NCBI RefSeq assembly: GCF_025813715.1
Contig: NZ_CP107532.1
Span: 1,674,001-1,738,000, forward strand
Source: Methylobacterium sp. FF17
GTDB lineage: Bacteria; Pseudomonadota; Alphaproteobacteria; Rhizobiales; Beijerinckiaceae
Reading direction: 5' to 3'
DNA: 64,000 nt
The notes below the pieces were generated by a model. That model did not search any database and was not told the DNA's origin. It saw only the letters and a program-made list of their open reading frames with translations. Below, piece after piece: positions 28,057-37,900 of this stretch. Position 1 is the stretch's first letter; every line of letters begins with the position of its first letter. The translations under genes were made by a program, and so were the position numbers.

Positions 28057-29400
28057 TTACTCCGCCGCCTCGACGAACACCGTGCCGGCGCGGGGCAGGT
28101 CGAGGGTGTCCCAGGTCTCGGTCAACGCCGCCGTCAGCTTGGCGATGCGGGCATCGTCGTGGAAGGGCGAGGGTGTGATCCGCAGGCGCTCGGTGCCGCG
28201 CGGCACGGTCGGGTAGTTGATCGGCTGGATGTAGATGCCGTGGTGCTCGAGCAGGTGGTCGGCCGCCGCCTTGCACAGCTCGGCGTCGCCCACCATCACG
28301 GGCACGATGTGGGTGTCGGTGTGCAGCACCGGCAGGCCGGCGGCCTCCAGGGCGGCCTTGGTCCGCGCGGCCTGGCGCTGATGCGCCTCGCGCTCGGCAT
28401 TCGAGCGCTTGAGGTAGCGCACCGAGGCGATGGCGGCGGCCGCGATGGCCGGCGGCAGGGCGGTGGTGAAGATGAAGCCCGGGGCGTGGCTGCGGACCGC
28501 GTCGCAGAGGACGGCCGAGCCGGTGATGTAGCCGCCCACGCAGCCGTACCCCTTGGCGAGCGTACCCTCGATCACGTCGACCCGGTGCATCACGCCGTCG
28601 CGCTCGGAGATGCCGCCGCCGCGCGCGCCGTAGAGGCCGACCGCGTGGACCTCGTCGAGGTAGGTCATGGCGCCGTACCGGTCCGCCAGATCGCAGATCG
28701 CGCCGATGTCGGAGACGTCGCCGTCCATGGAATAGACGCTCTCGAAGGCGATCAGCTTCGGGCGGTCGCCCGCCGCGATCAGCAGTTCCTCGAGATGGGC
28801 GAGGTCGTTGTGGCGGAAGACGCGCTTCTCGCAGCCGGAATGGCGCACGCCCTCGATCATCGAGTTGTGGTTGAAGGCGTCCGACAGGATCAGGCAGTTC
28901 GGGATCAGCTTGGCGATGGTCGAGATGCCGGCCTGGTTCGAGACGTAGCCCGAGGTGAAGACGAGGCCCGCCTCCTTGCCGTGCAGGTCGGCGAGCTCGC
29001 GCTCCAGGTCCACCAGCGGCGAGTTGTTGCCCGCGATGTTGCGGGTGCCGCCGGCGCCCACGCCGCAGCGGGCGGCCGTGCGGGTCATGGCGCCGACCAC
29101 GTCCGGGTGCTGACCCATGCCGAGGTAGTCGTTCGAGCACCATACGGTGATCTCGGAGGTGCCGCCGTCGGGCTTGCGCCAATGCGCGGTCGGGAAGCGG
29201 CCGGCGATGCGCTCGATATCGGCGAAGACGCGGTAGCGGCGCTCGCCGTGCAGGCGGTCCAGGGCGGTGCGGAAGTGGGACTCGTAATCGGTTCGGCCGC
29301 GCTGGGCGGAGCCTCGGTCGCAGCCCGTGCTGGATTCCTGGCCCGCTCCCTGCTTCGTGTCGCTGATCTTGATCGTCGCGGACATGCGGTTCACGGGCAT
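28057..29400 (-). CDS. hemA: 5-aminolevulinate synthase
   Basis: 447-residue PLP enzyme condensing glycine and succinyl-CoA to 5-aminolevulinate, the first step of heme and chlorophyll synthesis in alphaproteobacteria. Landmarks are [70 protein letters not shown] and the PLP lysine in [18 protein letters not shown] 29400 has AAGGACGG upstream; ATG 29385 (MSATIKI) is an alternative. Either gives about 30-37 residues before the usual family start ([13 protein letters not shown]), a polar tail with unknown purpose. Confidence 0.96.
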   Translation of the reverse strand: MPVNRMSATIKISDTKQGAGQESSTGCDRGSAQRGRTDYESHFRTALDRLHGERRYRVFADIERIAGRFPTAHWRKPDGGTSEITVWCSNDYLGMGQHPDVVGAMTRTAARCGVGAGGTRNIAGNNSPLVDLERELADLHGKEAGLVFTSGYVSNQAGISTIAKLIPNCLILSDAFNHNSMIEGVRHSGCEKRVFRHNDLAHLEELLIAAGDRPKLIAFESVYSMDGDVSDIGAICDLADRYGAMTYLDEVHAVGLYGARGGGISERDGVMHRVDVIEGTLAKGYGCVGGYITGSAVLCDAVRSHAPGFIFTTALPPAIAAAAIASVRYLKRSNAEREAHQRQAARTKAALEAAGLPVLHTDTHIVPVMVGDAELCKAAADHLLEHHGIYIQPINYPTVPRGTERLRITPSPFHDDARIAKLTAALTETWDTLDLPRAGTVFVEAAE

Positions 29401-29735
29401 CCGTCCTTCACGCTTGGGCTGGTGGCCGGCGGTGGGATCGCGGCCTTTGGCGGGGATCTTTCCCACACGGACCCTCGTGCGGGGGGCCCTTGATGCGATC
29501 GGTCGTCCGGGACGAGCCTGACGCAGACTCTTGAAGGAGTTGCTGACGAAGCCCGTCCGGTGGCACGGGTTTCCCCGACGCGATGGCGACGATACAGGTG
29601 AACTTGGAATTGGTTCAAGTCGACATCCGCATTCCTGCTTTGCATTGACCGGGCGGCCCCTGCAAAGCCGACGCGGCGTCGTGGGACGAAGCGTCGCGTC
29701 GCCCCTTCCTCGATCCGCAACCGGACCCGCGCAGC

Positions 29736-29924
29736 ATGGCCGACGAGTTCCAGGACCAGCCCCAGGACGAGACGAAAGCGCCGAAGAGCGCGGCCGAGCA
29801 GCGGGCCGAGCGCCTGAAGGCGGCCCTGCGCGACAACCTGCGGCGGCGCAAGGCGCAGGTGCGTGGCCGCGCGACGGCCGAGCCCGGGCCGGACGAAACG
29901 CCCGGATCGGACAGCCGGGCATAA
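29736..29924 (+). CDS. Small charged hypothetical protein
   Basis: 62 residues, highly charged and without cysteine: [20 protein letters not shown] then a basic helix [20 protein letters not shown] and an acidic tail. Similar short proteins precede murA in several Rhizobiales; the 175-base gap to murA fits that arrangement. No function known. It is divergent from hemA across about 335 bases, which hold an ACTTG/CAAGT dyad (29602-29620) but no other gene. Confidence 0.65.
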   Translation: MADEFQDQPQDETKAPKSAAEQRAERLKAALRDNLRRRKAQVRGRATAEPGPDETPGSDSRA

Positions 29925-30099
29925 TCGGGCCGCGCGATCCTCCTTTTCGCCAAAACCTGACTATAAGGTGGACGTTTCCACGGGGGCGGCGCGCGTCCCG
30001 CCGGATTCGACGTTCGGATGTCTCCCGCCGGCGGCATCGCGCGCGCCCATCGAAAGCGCCACCTCGAAAGCGCCCCTGGCGAGCAAGGTTTTAGGAACA

Positions 30100-31389
30100 A
30101 TGGACCGCATCAACATCATCGGCGGCCGGCCGCTGCACGGGGTGATCCCGATCTCCGGCGCCAAGAACGCCGCGCTGCCCCTGATGATCGCCAGCCTGAT
30201 GACCGGCGAGACCCTGGAACTCGGCAACGTGCCGCGCCTCGCCGACATCAACGCCCTCCTGCGCATCCTCGGCAACCACGGCGTCGATCACATGGTGGTG
30301 GGCAAGCGCCCCGGCCAGACCACGGAGACCGGCCAGACCATCCGGCTCACCGCCTCGAACGTCATCGACACCACGGCGCCCTACGAACTCGTCTCGACCA
30401 TGCGGGCGAGCTTCTGGGTGATCGCGCCGCTGCTCGCCCGCTTCGGCGAGGCCCGCGTCTCCATGCCCGGCGGCTGCGCCATCGGCACCCGCCCCGTCGA
30501 TCTCCTGCTGATGGCACTGGAGCGCCTCGGCGCCACGATCGAGGTCGATGGCGGCTACGTGGTGGCGCGCGCCAAGAACGGCCTGCGCGGCGGTGAGATC
30601 CACTTCCCCAAGGTGACCGTGGGCGGCACCCACGTGGCGCTGATGGCGGCGGCCCTGGCCAACGGCTCCACCCTGATCGAGAACGCGGCGCGCGAGCCCG
30701 AGGTCGTGGATCTGGCCGCCTGCCTGACCAAGATGGGCGCCCGCATCGAGGGCGCCGGCACGCCGCGCATCACGATCGAGGGCGTCTCGCGCCTGCACGG
30801 CGCCCGCCACGCCGTGCTGCCCGACCGGATCGAGACCGGTACCTACGCCATGGCGGTGGCGATGACCGGGGGCGACGTCACCCTGGGGAACACCCGCGCC
30901 GACCTTCTGCATTCGGCCCTCGACGTGCTCGGGACCACGGGCGCCGAGATCACCACCGGCACCGACACGATCCGCATCCGCCGCAACGGCGGCGGCATCG
31001 CGGCGGTCGACGTGACCACCGATCCGTTCCCGGGATTCCCCACCGACCTGCAGGCGCAGTTCATGGCGCTGATGACGCTGGCCAAGGGCCAGTCGAACAT
31101 CCGCGAGACGATCTTCGAGAACCGCTTCATGCACGTGCAGGAACTGGCCCGCCTCGGCGCCAAGATCCGTCTCGAGGGAGATCTCGCGATCGTAGAGGGC
31201 GTCGAGCGCCTGAAGGGGGCCCCGGTGATGGCGACCGACCTGCGCGCGTCCGTGTCCCTCGTGATCGCGGGTCTGGCGGCGGAGGGCGAGACCAGCATCA
31301 ACCGGGTCTACCACCTCGATCGCGGCTTCGAGGCCCTGGAGGCCAAGCTCGCCCGCTGCGGCGCCGAGATCACCCGCGTGCGCGCCTGA
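30100..31389 (+). CDS. murA: UDP-N-acetylglucosamine 1-carboxyvinyltransferase
   Basis: 429-residue enolpyruvyl transferase that adds PEP to UDP-GlcNAc in the first committed step of peptidoglycan synthesis, in the cytoplasm. Conserved K22-N23 in [11 protein letters not shown]; the catalytic loop cysteine C126 in [13 protein letters not shown], so a fosfomycin-sensitive type is expected; later [18 protein letters not shown] and [21 protein letters not shown] 30100 is preferred over an upstream frame of non-homologous sequence. In many relatives murA is followed by the DUF2948-hisD block, which here lies about 7 kb away on the opposite strand. Confidence 0.97.
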   Translation: MDRINIIGGRPLHGVIPISGAKNAALPLMIASLMTGETLELGNVPRLADINALLRILGNHGVDHMVVGKRPGQTTETGQTIRLTASNVIDTTAPYELVSTMRASFWVIAPLLARFGEARVSMPGGCAIGTRPVDLLLMALERLGATIEVDGGYVVARAKNGLRGGEIHFPKVTVGGTHVALMAAALANGSTLIENAAREPEVVDLAACLTKMGARIEGAGTPRITIEGVSRLHGARHAVLPDRIETGTYAMAVAMTGGDVTLGNTRADLLHSALDVLGTTGAEITTGTDTIRIRRNGGGIAAVDVTTDPFPGFPTDLQAQFMALMTLAKGQSNIRETIFENRFMHVQELARLGAKIRLEGDLAIVEGVERLKGAPVMATDLRASVSLVIAGLAAEGETSINRVYHLDRGFEALEAKLARCGAEITRVRA

Positions 31390-31440
31390 GGCAGGGTCCG
31401 GCCCGGACGCGCCCGGGACCGGACGGGGTTTCTTTGCGTT

Positions 31441-31468
31441 GGGTCAGATGCGCCGGCGCATCTGACCC
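31441..31468. terminator. Perfect 28-bp palindrome 3' of murA
   Basis: Arms GGGTCAGATGCGCC and GGCGCATCTGACCC abut with no spacer, 52 bases after the murA stop and 83 before the next start. It could form a terminator or cruciform, or be a dyad operator for the downstream dehydrogenase gene. No T-run follows, so the class is uncertain. Confidence 0.55.
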
Positions 31469-31550
31469 GCTCGGGTCCGGCTTTCCGATGCCGCCGGTCA
31501 CGCCGAACTGCCGGCTTCGTGCCGTGCCGACACCCAGGGGTCCGAACACC

Positions 31551-32234
31551 ATGGCAACCCAGAAGAACGCGCTCATCGTCGGGGCCTCGCGCGGCCTCGG
31601 CCTCGGCCTCGTCGAGACCTTCCTGCAACGGGGCTGGCGGGTGACCGCGACGCAGCGCTCCGCCTCGCCGGGCCTCGCCGGTCTGTCCTGCGATGCCCTC
31701 CGGGTGGAGACCGCCGACATCGACGACGATGCCGCCGTGGCGGCCCTGCACGGGCGCCTCGCCGGCCAGAGCTTCGACCTGATCTTCGTGGTGGCCGGCG
31801 TCGCCACCCAGGCCCACGACCCGCTCCACGAAGTCCCGCGCGACGTGGCGGCCCGGGTCTATCTCACCAACGCGGTGAGCCCGGTGCGCTTCGCGGAAGC
31901 CTTCCTCGACCGGCTCGCGCCGCAGGGCCTCGTCGCCTTCATGAGCTCGATCCTCGGCAGCGTCGCCCTCAACGAATCCGGCGGCTGGGAGACGTACCGG
32001 GCGAGCAAGGCCGCCCTCAACACCCTCGCGCGCAGCTTCGAGATCCGCCACCGCGAGAAGGGCCTCGGCGTGCTGCTGCTGCATCCGGGCTGGGTCCGCA
32101 CCGAGATGGGCGGGGCGGAGGCCGACATCGACGTGGCCACCAGCGTCACCGGCACGGCCGACGTGATCGAGGGATACCTCGGACAGACCGGAACGGCCTA
32201 CCGGGACTACACGGGTCAGACGCTGGACTGGTGA
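31551..32234 (+). CDS. Short-chain dehydrogenase/reductase
   Basis: 227 residues. The NAD(P)-binding motif is IVGASRGLGLGL (G-x-x-x-G-x-G) near residues 9-20, and VVAGVA replaces the NNAG-type motif. The catalytic serine region is FMSSILGSVAL, with Y-x-x-x-K in ETYRASKAALNTLARS. HPGWVRTEMGG is the usual post-catalytic loop. This is the csgA/SDR type with unknown substrate. ATG 31551 follows a long, non-coding-looking extension. Probably monocistronic. Confidence 0.9.
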   Translation: MATQKNALIVGASRGLGLGLVETFLQRGWRVTATQRSASPGLAGLSCDALRVETADIDDDAAVAALHGRLAGQSFDLIFVVAGVATQAHDPLHEVPRDVAARVYLTNAVSPVRFAEAFLDRLAPQGLVAFMSSILGSVALNESGGWETYRASKAALNTLARSFEIRHREKGLGVLLLHPGWVRTEMGGAEADIDVATSVTGTADVIEGYLGQTGTAYRDYTGQTLDW

Positions 32235-32244
32235 GCCGGGCCGT

Positions 32245-32604
32245 TCAGGGCCGCCCGATCGGCGGGCGGCCACGACGCTCGACCACCACGGGCGGCCGGG
32301 TGCGGCGCTCGACGATGACCGTGCGCGGCGCCCGGCTCGGGCTCGCGGCGGTGAGGATGCGCTCCGGCATCCGCTCCGTCGCCGGCTTGGCCTTGGCGGC
32401 GGCGACCACGTGCTCGCGCACGGCGTCGAGGGGCAGGCCGATCAGGCCGGCGGCGATCTCGACCTGCTGCTCGAGGTCGTCGGCGAGGTCCTGCGCGGCG
32501 GCGACCGCCTCGGGAATCGTCGGCGGCTCGCGGCGCACGCGGATCGGCGGCAGATCCTGGAAGGATTTCGAGGTCTTCTTCACGGCGCGACTCGCATTCG
32601 GCAT
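32245..32604 (-). CDS. Hypothetical protein with basic tail
   Basis: 119 residues starting MPNASRAVKKTSKSFQDLPP. The centre is an acidic/alanine helix (IPEAVAAAQDLADDLEQQVE, then LIGLPLDAVREHVVAAAKAK). The C-terminus is Arg/Pro/Val-rich (VIVERRTRPPVVVERRGRPP) with a repeated VVERR/VIVERR unit, suggesting a disordered nucleic-acid- or protein-binding tail. Convergent with the dehydrogenase gene, 10 bases apart. ATG 32604 is chosen since the upstream part is unlike protein. No family recognised. Confidence 0.6.
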   Translation of the reverse strand: MPNASRAVKKTSKSFQDLPPIRVRREPPTIPEAVAAAQDLADDLEQQVEIAAGLIGLPLDAVREHVVAAAKAKPATERMPERILTAASPSRAPRTVIVERRTRPPVVVERRGRPPIGRP

Positions 32605-32850
32605 CCCCTGACCATACCCGCGATACGGCCGTTTGTGCAGCGCACAAAGTCGCGGGCGACCCGTGCGCGCCGCGCATCGCGGCGCGGTCTCCGAAATCCC
32701 GTGGTCGGGCCGACCCCGGCCCGAGGAGCAGTCCCTCCTCCGAGAAGCGTTCCACCCCCGGATCCGCATCCTTCAGCGTCGAAATGCCGCGTCGTCCGAG
32801 AACCCCTGCCGGCGGTTGCGGTGCCCTCCGGCAGGGCCGATAATCCTCCC

Positions 32851-33753
32851 ATGCCGATCGCTTCGTTCGACCTGTCAGACCCTCGCCTCGTCCCGGCCCG
32901 GCCCGAGATCGCCGATGCGCGCCTGCGCGGCCATGTCGAGGCGGACCGCTACGTGGCGGGCGAGCCGCGCGGCGTGGTGGTGCCCTCCGCGCCCTTACGG
33001 CGGACGCCGCGCTTCGATGCCGGCCTGGAGACGGAGGCGGTGCTGGGCGACACCGTGACGTTCTACGGCGCGGACGAAGGCTTCGCCTTCGTCCAGTTCC
33101 ACCACGACGGCTATGTCGGCTACCTGCCGGAGGCGGCCCTCGGCCCCCCCACCGCCGCGACCCACCGGGTCACGGCCCTGCGCAGCTTCCTCTATCCCGG
33201 TCCGGACCTGAAGCAGCCGGTGGGCGGCCACCTGACGCTCGGCGCCTACCTCCGCGTGGCGGAGACGGTCGGCGACTATCACCGGCTGGCGACCGGCGGC
33301 TACGTCTTCGCCGGCCATTGCGCGCCGCTCGACAGGCACGAGCCGGACTACGCCGCCACGGCCGAGCGCCTCGCCGGCACGCCCTACCTCTGGGGCGGGC
33401 GCACCAGCCTCGGCCTCGACTGCTCCGGACTCGTCCAGCTCTGCCTCGCACAGGCCGGGATCCCGGCGCCCCGCGACGCCGACCAGCAGGAACGCGGGCT
33501 GGGAGACGCGCTGCCCCTCGACTTCGACGGTCTGCGACGCGGCGACTTCGTGTTCTGGCGCGGCCATGTCGGACTGATGCTCGACGCCACTCGGCTCATC
33601 CACGCCAACGGCCATCACATGGCGGTGGCGGTGGAACCGCTGGCCGCGGCGGTGGCCCGCATCCGGGAGAAGAGCTTCGGCCCGGTGACTGCGATCCGGC
33701 GGCTCTCGCAGGCCGTCGAAAACGTCGAACAGCCGTTCAGGACGGTGAGGTGA
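32851..33753 (+). CDS. NlpC/P60 family peptidoglycan endopeptidase
   Basis: 300 residues: an N-terminal pair of SH3-like domains (TVTFYGADEGFAFVQFHHDG and the following YVGYLPEAAL region), then a C-terminal NlpC/P60 cysteine peptidase. Catalytic cysteine in TSLGLDCSGLVQLCL; histidine in FVFWRGHVGLMLD; third residue likely the His in HANGHHM. Such enzymes cleave the D-Glu-diaminopimelate bond in peptidoglycan stems or muropeptides. No signal peptide is visible, so it may act on recycled muropeptides in the cytoplasm. ATG 32851; upstream frames are shadow. Confidence 0.88.
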   Translation: MPIASFDLSDPRLVPARPEIADARLRGHVEADRYVAGEPRGVVVPSAPLRRTPRFDAGLETEAVLGDTVTFYGADEGFAFVQFHHDGYVGYLPEAALGPPTAATHRVTALRSFLYPGPDLKQPVGGHLTLGAYLRVAETVGDYHRLATGGYVFAGHCAPLDRHEPDYAATAERLAGTPYLWGGRTSLGLDCSGLVQLCLAQAGIPAPRDADQQERGLGDALPLDFDGLRRGDFVFWRGHVGLMLDATRLIHANGHHMAVAVEPLAAAVARIREKSFGPVTAIRRLSQAVENVEQPFRTVR

Positions 33754-34307
33754 CTGAGCGCTGGTGGGGGCACCGGACGTGCGTGCCCGATTTGCCCGAG
33801 TGGACTTTTTCAACACCTTGCGAATGGGTCAAATCCGAGGCCCTGCACGCGTTGCGAGAGTCCGGTTGCGAATCGCCCATGCTCTGAAAGGCAATTTCAT
33901 CGAATCCCGAAAGCGGTCGGCCGTTTTGGTGCGCTGTTTGTTGGAAAACATCGGGAATCTCGCGCGGTGATCATTTAAGATTACTCAAATATTTAGGCAG
34001 CTATCGACGTCCGATACCTGTCCATGAAACCGGATGGAATCAAGAGCCGGATCAAATCCATTCATTTTTCATGCTGCCGGGCGCAACTGGCCTGTTTTTA
34101 CTTCGCCAAAGCGGCTTTGAATTGGTCCGGCCTCCACAACGGCCACGCTTTTTCACTCCCTATTTCGGAGGCGATGCACTAGCGTGCCGGCCGGTTGCGG
34201 AATGCAGGCGACGGGGGTGCCGGCCTCAAAGGAGCGGATGCTCCGGCGAGTGCCACGGCCCCTGAGCCGCACCGGTTGATCCTGATCCCCATTGGGCGAG
34301 AACATCG
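33754..34307. other. AT-richer intergenic region before the oxidase gene
   Basis: 554 bases with no gene I can support. Composition drops in GC around 33960-34060. A 68-codon frame at 33764-33970 has no recognisable features. It probably holds the promoter of the multicopper oxidase gene, but no consensus boxes were assigned. Confidence 0.5.
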
Positions 34308-37300
34308 ATGATTGAGGCTCCTGTCCGCTCGCACCGCCGGTCGGCAGTGCTGAGGGTTCTCGCGGCGGCGATCGTCGTTTCCGGCCCCGCTCTGATCTGT
34401 ACGATCTCGCGCGCCGCCGCACAGGGGTCGGGAACCACCGCATCCGAGTTCCGCGAGCCGGTGACGTTGGCGACCAAGGACGGCGTCCTGGAAGTCCGGC
34501 TCACGGCCCGCCAGGGACGCGTCAGCCTCGATACGGCGACAAAGCCGGTCGAGAACTTCCTGCTGTTCGACTACGAAATCATCCGCGGAACCGCCTCGAA
34601 CGGCGTGCGCGACGGCAAGGGACTGTTTCCGGCGCCGACCCTGCAGGTGTATCCTGGCGAGCGGTTAATCGTCCATCTCGACAATGCGCTGAGCGGCCTC
34701 ACGATTGCAGACTATTTCAGTCCGCAATACACGTCGAAAGGTGGCAATGTCCCGCTCTACCCAATCCAGCTGAAGGACTCACCGCTGAACCTTCACGTTC
34801 ACGGTGTGCATATCTCGCCGAAGGGTAATTCTGACAACGTCATGCTCTACATCCCGGCAGGGATGTCGAACACCTACACGTACGATGTGCCTCGGGACAT
34901 GCCGCAGGGTGCCTACTGGTACCATAGCCACCTGCACAGCCTGACTGCGCCGCATGCCTATATGGGCCTCGCGGGCCTGCTCGCGATCGGACGGACCGAC
35001 GGCAATCTGCCGGCTGTGACGCGCGAACGGCTTCCGATCCGCAACATGCTGCTGCAATACAATTTCGTCTTCGACCGAAAGGGTGCCGCGCCGCAGCTCA
35101 ACAACGCCAACTGGCCGCAATACGTCAGCACCATCGTGCCGCCCAAGGGCGACGAACTGGCGAGGGGCACCTATCGCCCGCTTCTCGCGCCCGTGAATTT
35201 CGCCTCCTCGCCGGCAGGCACGAAATTTCCCACCGGCTGGTATTCCGGGCCCCTATCGATCCGCAACGATCGCGGTCTTCTGCAGACGATCCCGAGCAAC
35301 CTGCAGCGCTTCACCGCCAGCGATGGGCGGTCCGCCCTCGACCTGCCGGCGAATCCCGCCCTGCCGGACGCCGAGCGCGACGTACAGTTCACGGTCAACG
35401 GCCAATTCCAGCCGGTGATCCGAAGCAAGGCTGGCCAGACCGAGATCTGGGTTCTCGCGAATGTCAGCGATTTTGCCTACATCAACGTGCAGTTGACCGA
35501 GACGGCGACCGGGCGGCATCCACGGATCGCGATCGTCGGTCAGGACGGCAACCCGGCCGGAGAGGTGCATTATCCGCCGACCGAGGACGGCACGCGGCTG
35601 CTGATCCCGCCGGCGAGCCGCTTTGCCATCGCGGTGACGATGCCCGCCGAGGGCGACCTCGTGCTGGAAATGCCCCCGCGCGGCGGCGGCGGCAAGACCA
35701 TCACCCAGCCCGGCATCCTCTACACCAGCAATGGCACCCCGAACCCGACGGCCGTACTCGGCAGCGTGAGCGTGCAGCCTTCGGCAGTGAGCTATGTCGA
35801 CGGCTTTTTCGCCTTCCCGACCCAGAAGCTGGCGACCGCCGTCTCGGCAGGGTCCGGCGGGACCACCGTCGCCTTCCCCGGCGGTGAGAAGCTCGGCGCC
35901 TACACCTCGTTCGTGGACCTCACCGACGCCAAGCCCGACGTGACGCGCAAGATCCTGATCTCCGGTGGTTTCCTCAACGACAAGGCGACGACCAGCGACC
36001 CCAAGGCGTTCGTCTACGCCTTCGATGCCGCGGCCTTTCCCAACATGCCGCTGCTCCAGCCCCGGCTCGGCTCGGTGGAGGAATGGCGCTTCATCAATCA
36101 CAACAACGACGAGCACCCGATCCACGTCCACGTGAATGATTTCCAGGTGATCGACTATTACGACCCGACCACGGGCCTGCGCACCGGACCCGACCGGTTC
36201 GGCGTCGACAACGCCAACGCGCCGGCGCCGACGATGCAGATCGACGAGAGCGTGATCGAGCCGGGGCTCCTCACCATCCGCACCCGATTCGATACCTATG
36301 ACGGCCTGTTCGTCATGCATTGCCACCGCCTCAACCACGAGGACAATGGCCTGATGGCGCTGATCAACGTCATCCCGGCCATCTCCAGCTACGCACTCGT
36401 CGTACCCGGAGCTCCGGGCAGGGCGACGCAGGTGCGCGTCCTCGACGGTGCCGATCACCGCCTCATCGCCACGCTCACCCCGTTCCCCGGCTACGAGGGA
36501 AGCCTGAGCGTCGCCATGGGCGATGTCGACGGAAACGGCGTGCTCGACCTCGTGGTGGGGTCGGGTCAGGGCCTGGCTCCGGAAGTGATCGTGTTCTCGG
36601 GCGTAGCGGGCCCCGGCAAGACCGCCTTCGCGACGGAACTGGCGCGCTTTCCGGTCTTCGAGCCCGCCGCACGGGGTGGCATCAGCGTGGCGGCGACGCA
36701 GATCGACGGCACCACCGCCGACAACATCGTGGTCGGCTCCGGCCCCGGTGCGCAGAGCGCCGTACGCGTTTACGGCACGGCGCTGCCTGCGCCGGGGACC
36801 GCCCCGAAACTGTTCGCGAGCTTCAGTCCCTATCCGGGCGAGACCACGGGCGTCAGCCTTGCAACCGGCTTCGTGGATTTCTCCACGGGTCGCAACAGCA
36901 TCGTCACCGCGCCCGGCGCCGGCACGCAGACAGACGTCAAAGTGTTCGCCTTCCCGCTCCTCAAGCCGATCGCCGGAGCCAAACCGACAGCCGGAGACAA
37001 GTCGGCGGACCATGCCGGCCTGCACGGCACCCGCATCGACACGCCGGTGAACACCGCGCGGTTCAGCCCCTTCGGACCCGCCTACACGGGCGGTGTGTCG
37101 CTCGCGACCGGGTGGCTCGCCGGCGCGCTCGGCGGCGCGAAGCGTATCGTCGTCGGTCAACTCGCCGGCGAGGGGATCGTCAAAGTGTTCTCGAGTGGCT
37201 CGGCGCTGGACGGAGGGCCGGACATGTACCTTCATAGCCCGACCGAACACGGCCACGGCGCCCATTTCCGCGAGATTGCCAGCCTGAACCCGTTCGGTCA

Positions 37301-37508
37301 GGGGGGCAGCGTTCACGTGGCGACCACGAGCACGACGATGGGTGCGAATCTGCTGGTGGGTGGCGCTGCCGGTCCGGGGACCGATGCGCGTGTCCTCGCG
37401 TTCGATTTTGCCCGCTCCCGCAGCGATGCATCCCGGCTGGAGGCGCGCGCGCTGGGAGAGGCGGCACACCTTGCCGGGGCACCTGTTGCCGTCCTCGGTG
37501 GAGACTGA
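34308..37508 (+). CDS. Multicopper oxidase fused to FG-GAP/VCBS-like C-terminal domain
   Basis: 1066 residues, exported (hydrophobic segment RVLAAAIVVSGPALICTISR, then AAAQ). All four copper-ligand motifs are present: HVHG (163-166), WYHSHLHS (204-211), HPIHVH (603-608) and HCHRLNHEDNGLM (671-683), so it should bind type 1, 2 and 3 copper. Residues about 705-1040 form repeated beta-rich segments (SVAMGDVDGNGVLDLVVGSG; GISVAATQIDGTTADNIVVG; GVSLATGFVDFSTGRNSIVT) like FG-GAP/VCBS propeller blades. Typical oxidases are 450-650 residues. A role in copper or manganese oxidation or laccase-like chemistry is possible; the substrate is unknown. No copper regulator or chaperone is adjacent. Confidence 0.9.
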   Translation: MIEAPVRSHRRSAVLRVLAAAIVVSGPALICTISRAAAQGSGTTASEFREPVTLATKDGVLEVRLTARQGRVSLDTATKPVENFLLFDYEIIRGTASNGVRDGKGLFPAPTLQVYPGERLIVHLDNALSGLTIADYFSPQYTSKGGNVPLYPIQLKDSPLNLHVHGVHISPKGNSDNVMLYIPAGMSNTYTYDVPRDMPQGAYWYHSHLHSLTAPHAYMGLAGLLAIGRTDGNLPAVTRERLPIRNMLLQYNFVFDRKGAAPQLNNANWPQYVSTIVPPKGDELARGTYRPLLAPVNFASSPAGTKFPTGWYSGPLSIRNDRGLLQTIPSNLQRFTASDGRSALDLPANPALPDAERDVQFTVNGQFQPVIRSKAGQTEIWVLANVSDFAYINVQLTETATGRHPRIAIVGQDGNPAGEVHYPPTEDGTRLLIPPASRFAIAVTMPAEGDLVLEMPPRGGGGKTITQPGILYTSNGTPNPTAVLGSVSVQPSAVSYVDGFFAFPTQKLATAVSAGSGGTTVAFPGGEKLGAYTSFVDLTDAKPDVTRKILISGGFLNDKATTSDPKAFVYAFDAAAFPNMPLLQPRLGSVEEWRFINHNNDEHPIHVHVNDFQVIDYYDPTTGLRTGPDRFGVDNANAPAPTMQIDESVIEPGLLTIRTRFDTYDGLFVMHCHRLNHEDNGLMALINVIPAISSYALVVPGAPGRATQVRVLDGADHRLIATLTPFPGYEGSLSVAMGDVDGNGVLDLVVGSGQGLAPEVIVFSGVAGPGKTAFATELARFPVFEPAARGGISVAATQIDGTTADNIVVGSGPGAQSAVRVYGTALPAPGTAPKLFASFSPYPGETTGVSLATGFVDFSTGRNSIVTAPGAGTQTDVKVFAFPLLKPIAGAKPTAGDKSADHAGLHGTRIDTPVNTARFSPFGPAYTGGVSLATGWLAGALGGAKRIVVGQLAGEGIVKVFSSGSALDGGPDMYLHSPTEHGHGAHFREIASLNPFGQGGSVHVATTSTTMGANLLVGGAAGPGTDARVLAFDFARSRSDASRLEARALGEAAHLAGAPVAVLGGD

Positions 37509-37900
37509 CGGGCCGGTCCGTGCCTGTTCAGGGTGTCGACGGACCGGCGTCGTCGGCGTCAGGTTCGGCCATGACGCGCCGTGACCTGACGCGTCGGTCA
37601 GCGGACACCGCGCCTCGATGAGCCCCACGCATCGAGGCGCATCACCCGGCAGGCCTCGTATCGGCCCGGTCATTCTCGTGGCGAACAGGGCCTGCTCGTG
37701 GCGAACAGGGCCTGCTCGCAGCGGACAGGGCCCGTCACATGCTTGAGCGCGAGCGGAGGAGTCGTGCCGGTCACGACTCGAGCGTCTGCGGCTTACGGTT
37801 CAGGGCTCGGAAGTAGACCGGCGCCCATCCACCCTCGGCAGACATCACCGGGAGGCAAACCTGGACAACGCGGAGGGTCGCGCGATCGGGTTGGAGCCCG
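37509..37900. other. Intergenic region with tandem repeat
   Basis: 392 bases between the convergent oxidase and phosphatase genes. No gene is evident. It contains a 20-bp tandem repeat (annotated separately) and a CTGACGGGCCGGTCCGTGCC/GTCGACGGACCGGCGTCGTC pair of similar short words after the oxidase stop. Confidence 0.5.
37675..37733. repeat. 20-bp tandem repeat, 2 exact plus 1 degenerate copy
   Basis: CTCGTGGCGAACAGGGCCTG occurs at 37675-37694 and 37695-37714; a third, altered copy (CTCGCAGCGGACAGGGCCC) follows to 37733. It is intergenic and not a CRISPR, as there are no spacers. Confidence 0.85.

Noticed and set aside
29602..29620. ACTTG/CAAGT dyad in the hemA upstream gap as an FNR-type or other operator
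   Set aside because: Arms are only 5 bases and do not match TTGAT-N4-ATCAA; too weak to call.
33764..33970. 68-codon plus-strand frame before the oxidase gene
   Set aside because: No motif, no clear ribosome-binding site, sits in AT-richer non-coding DNA.
35253..37673. 806-codon minus-strand frame opposite the multicopper oxidase
   Set aside because: Shadow frame; the plus strand carries all copper-ligand motifs.
37675..37733. CRISPR-like repeat
   Set aside because: Copies are adjacent with no spacers and no cas genes are present.
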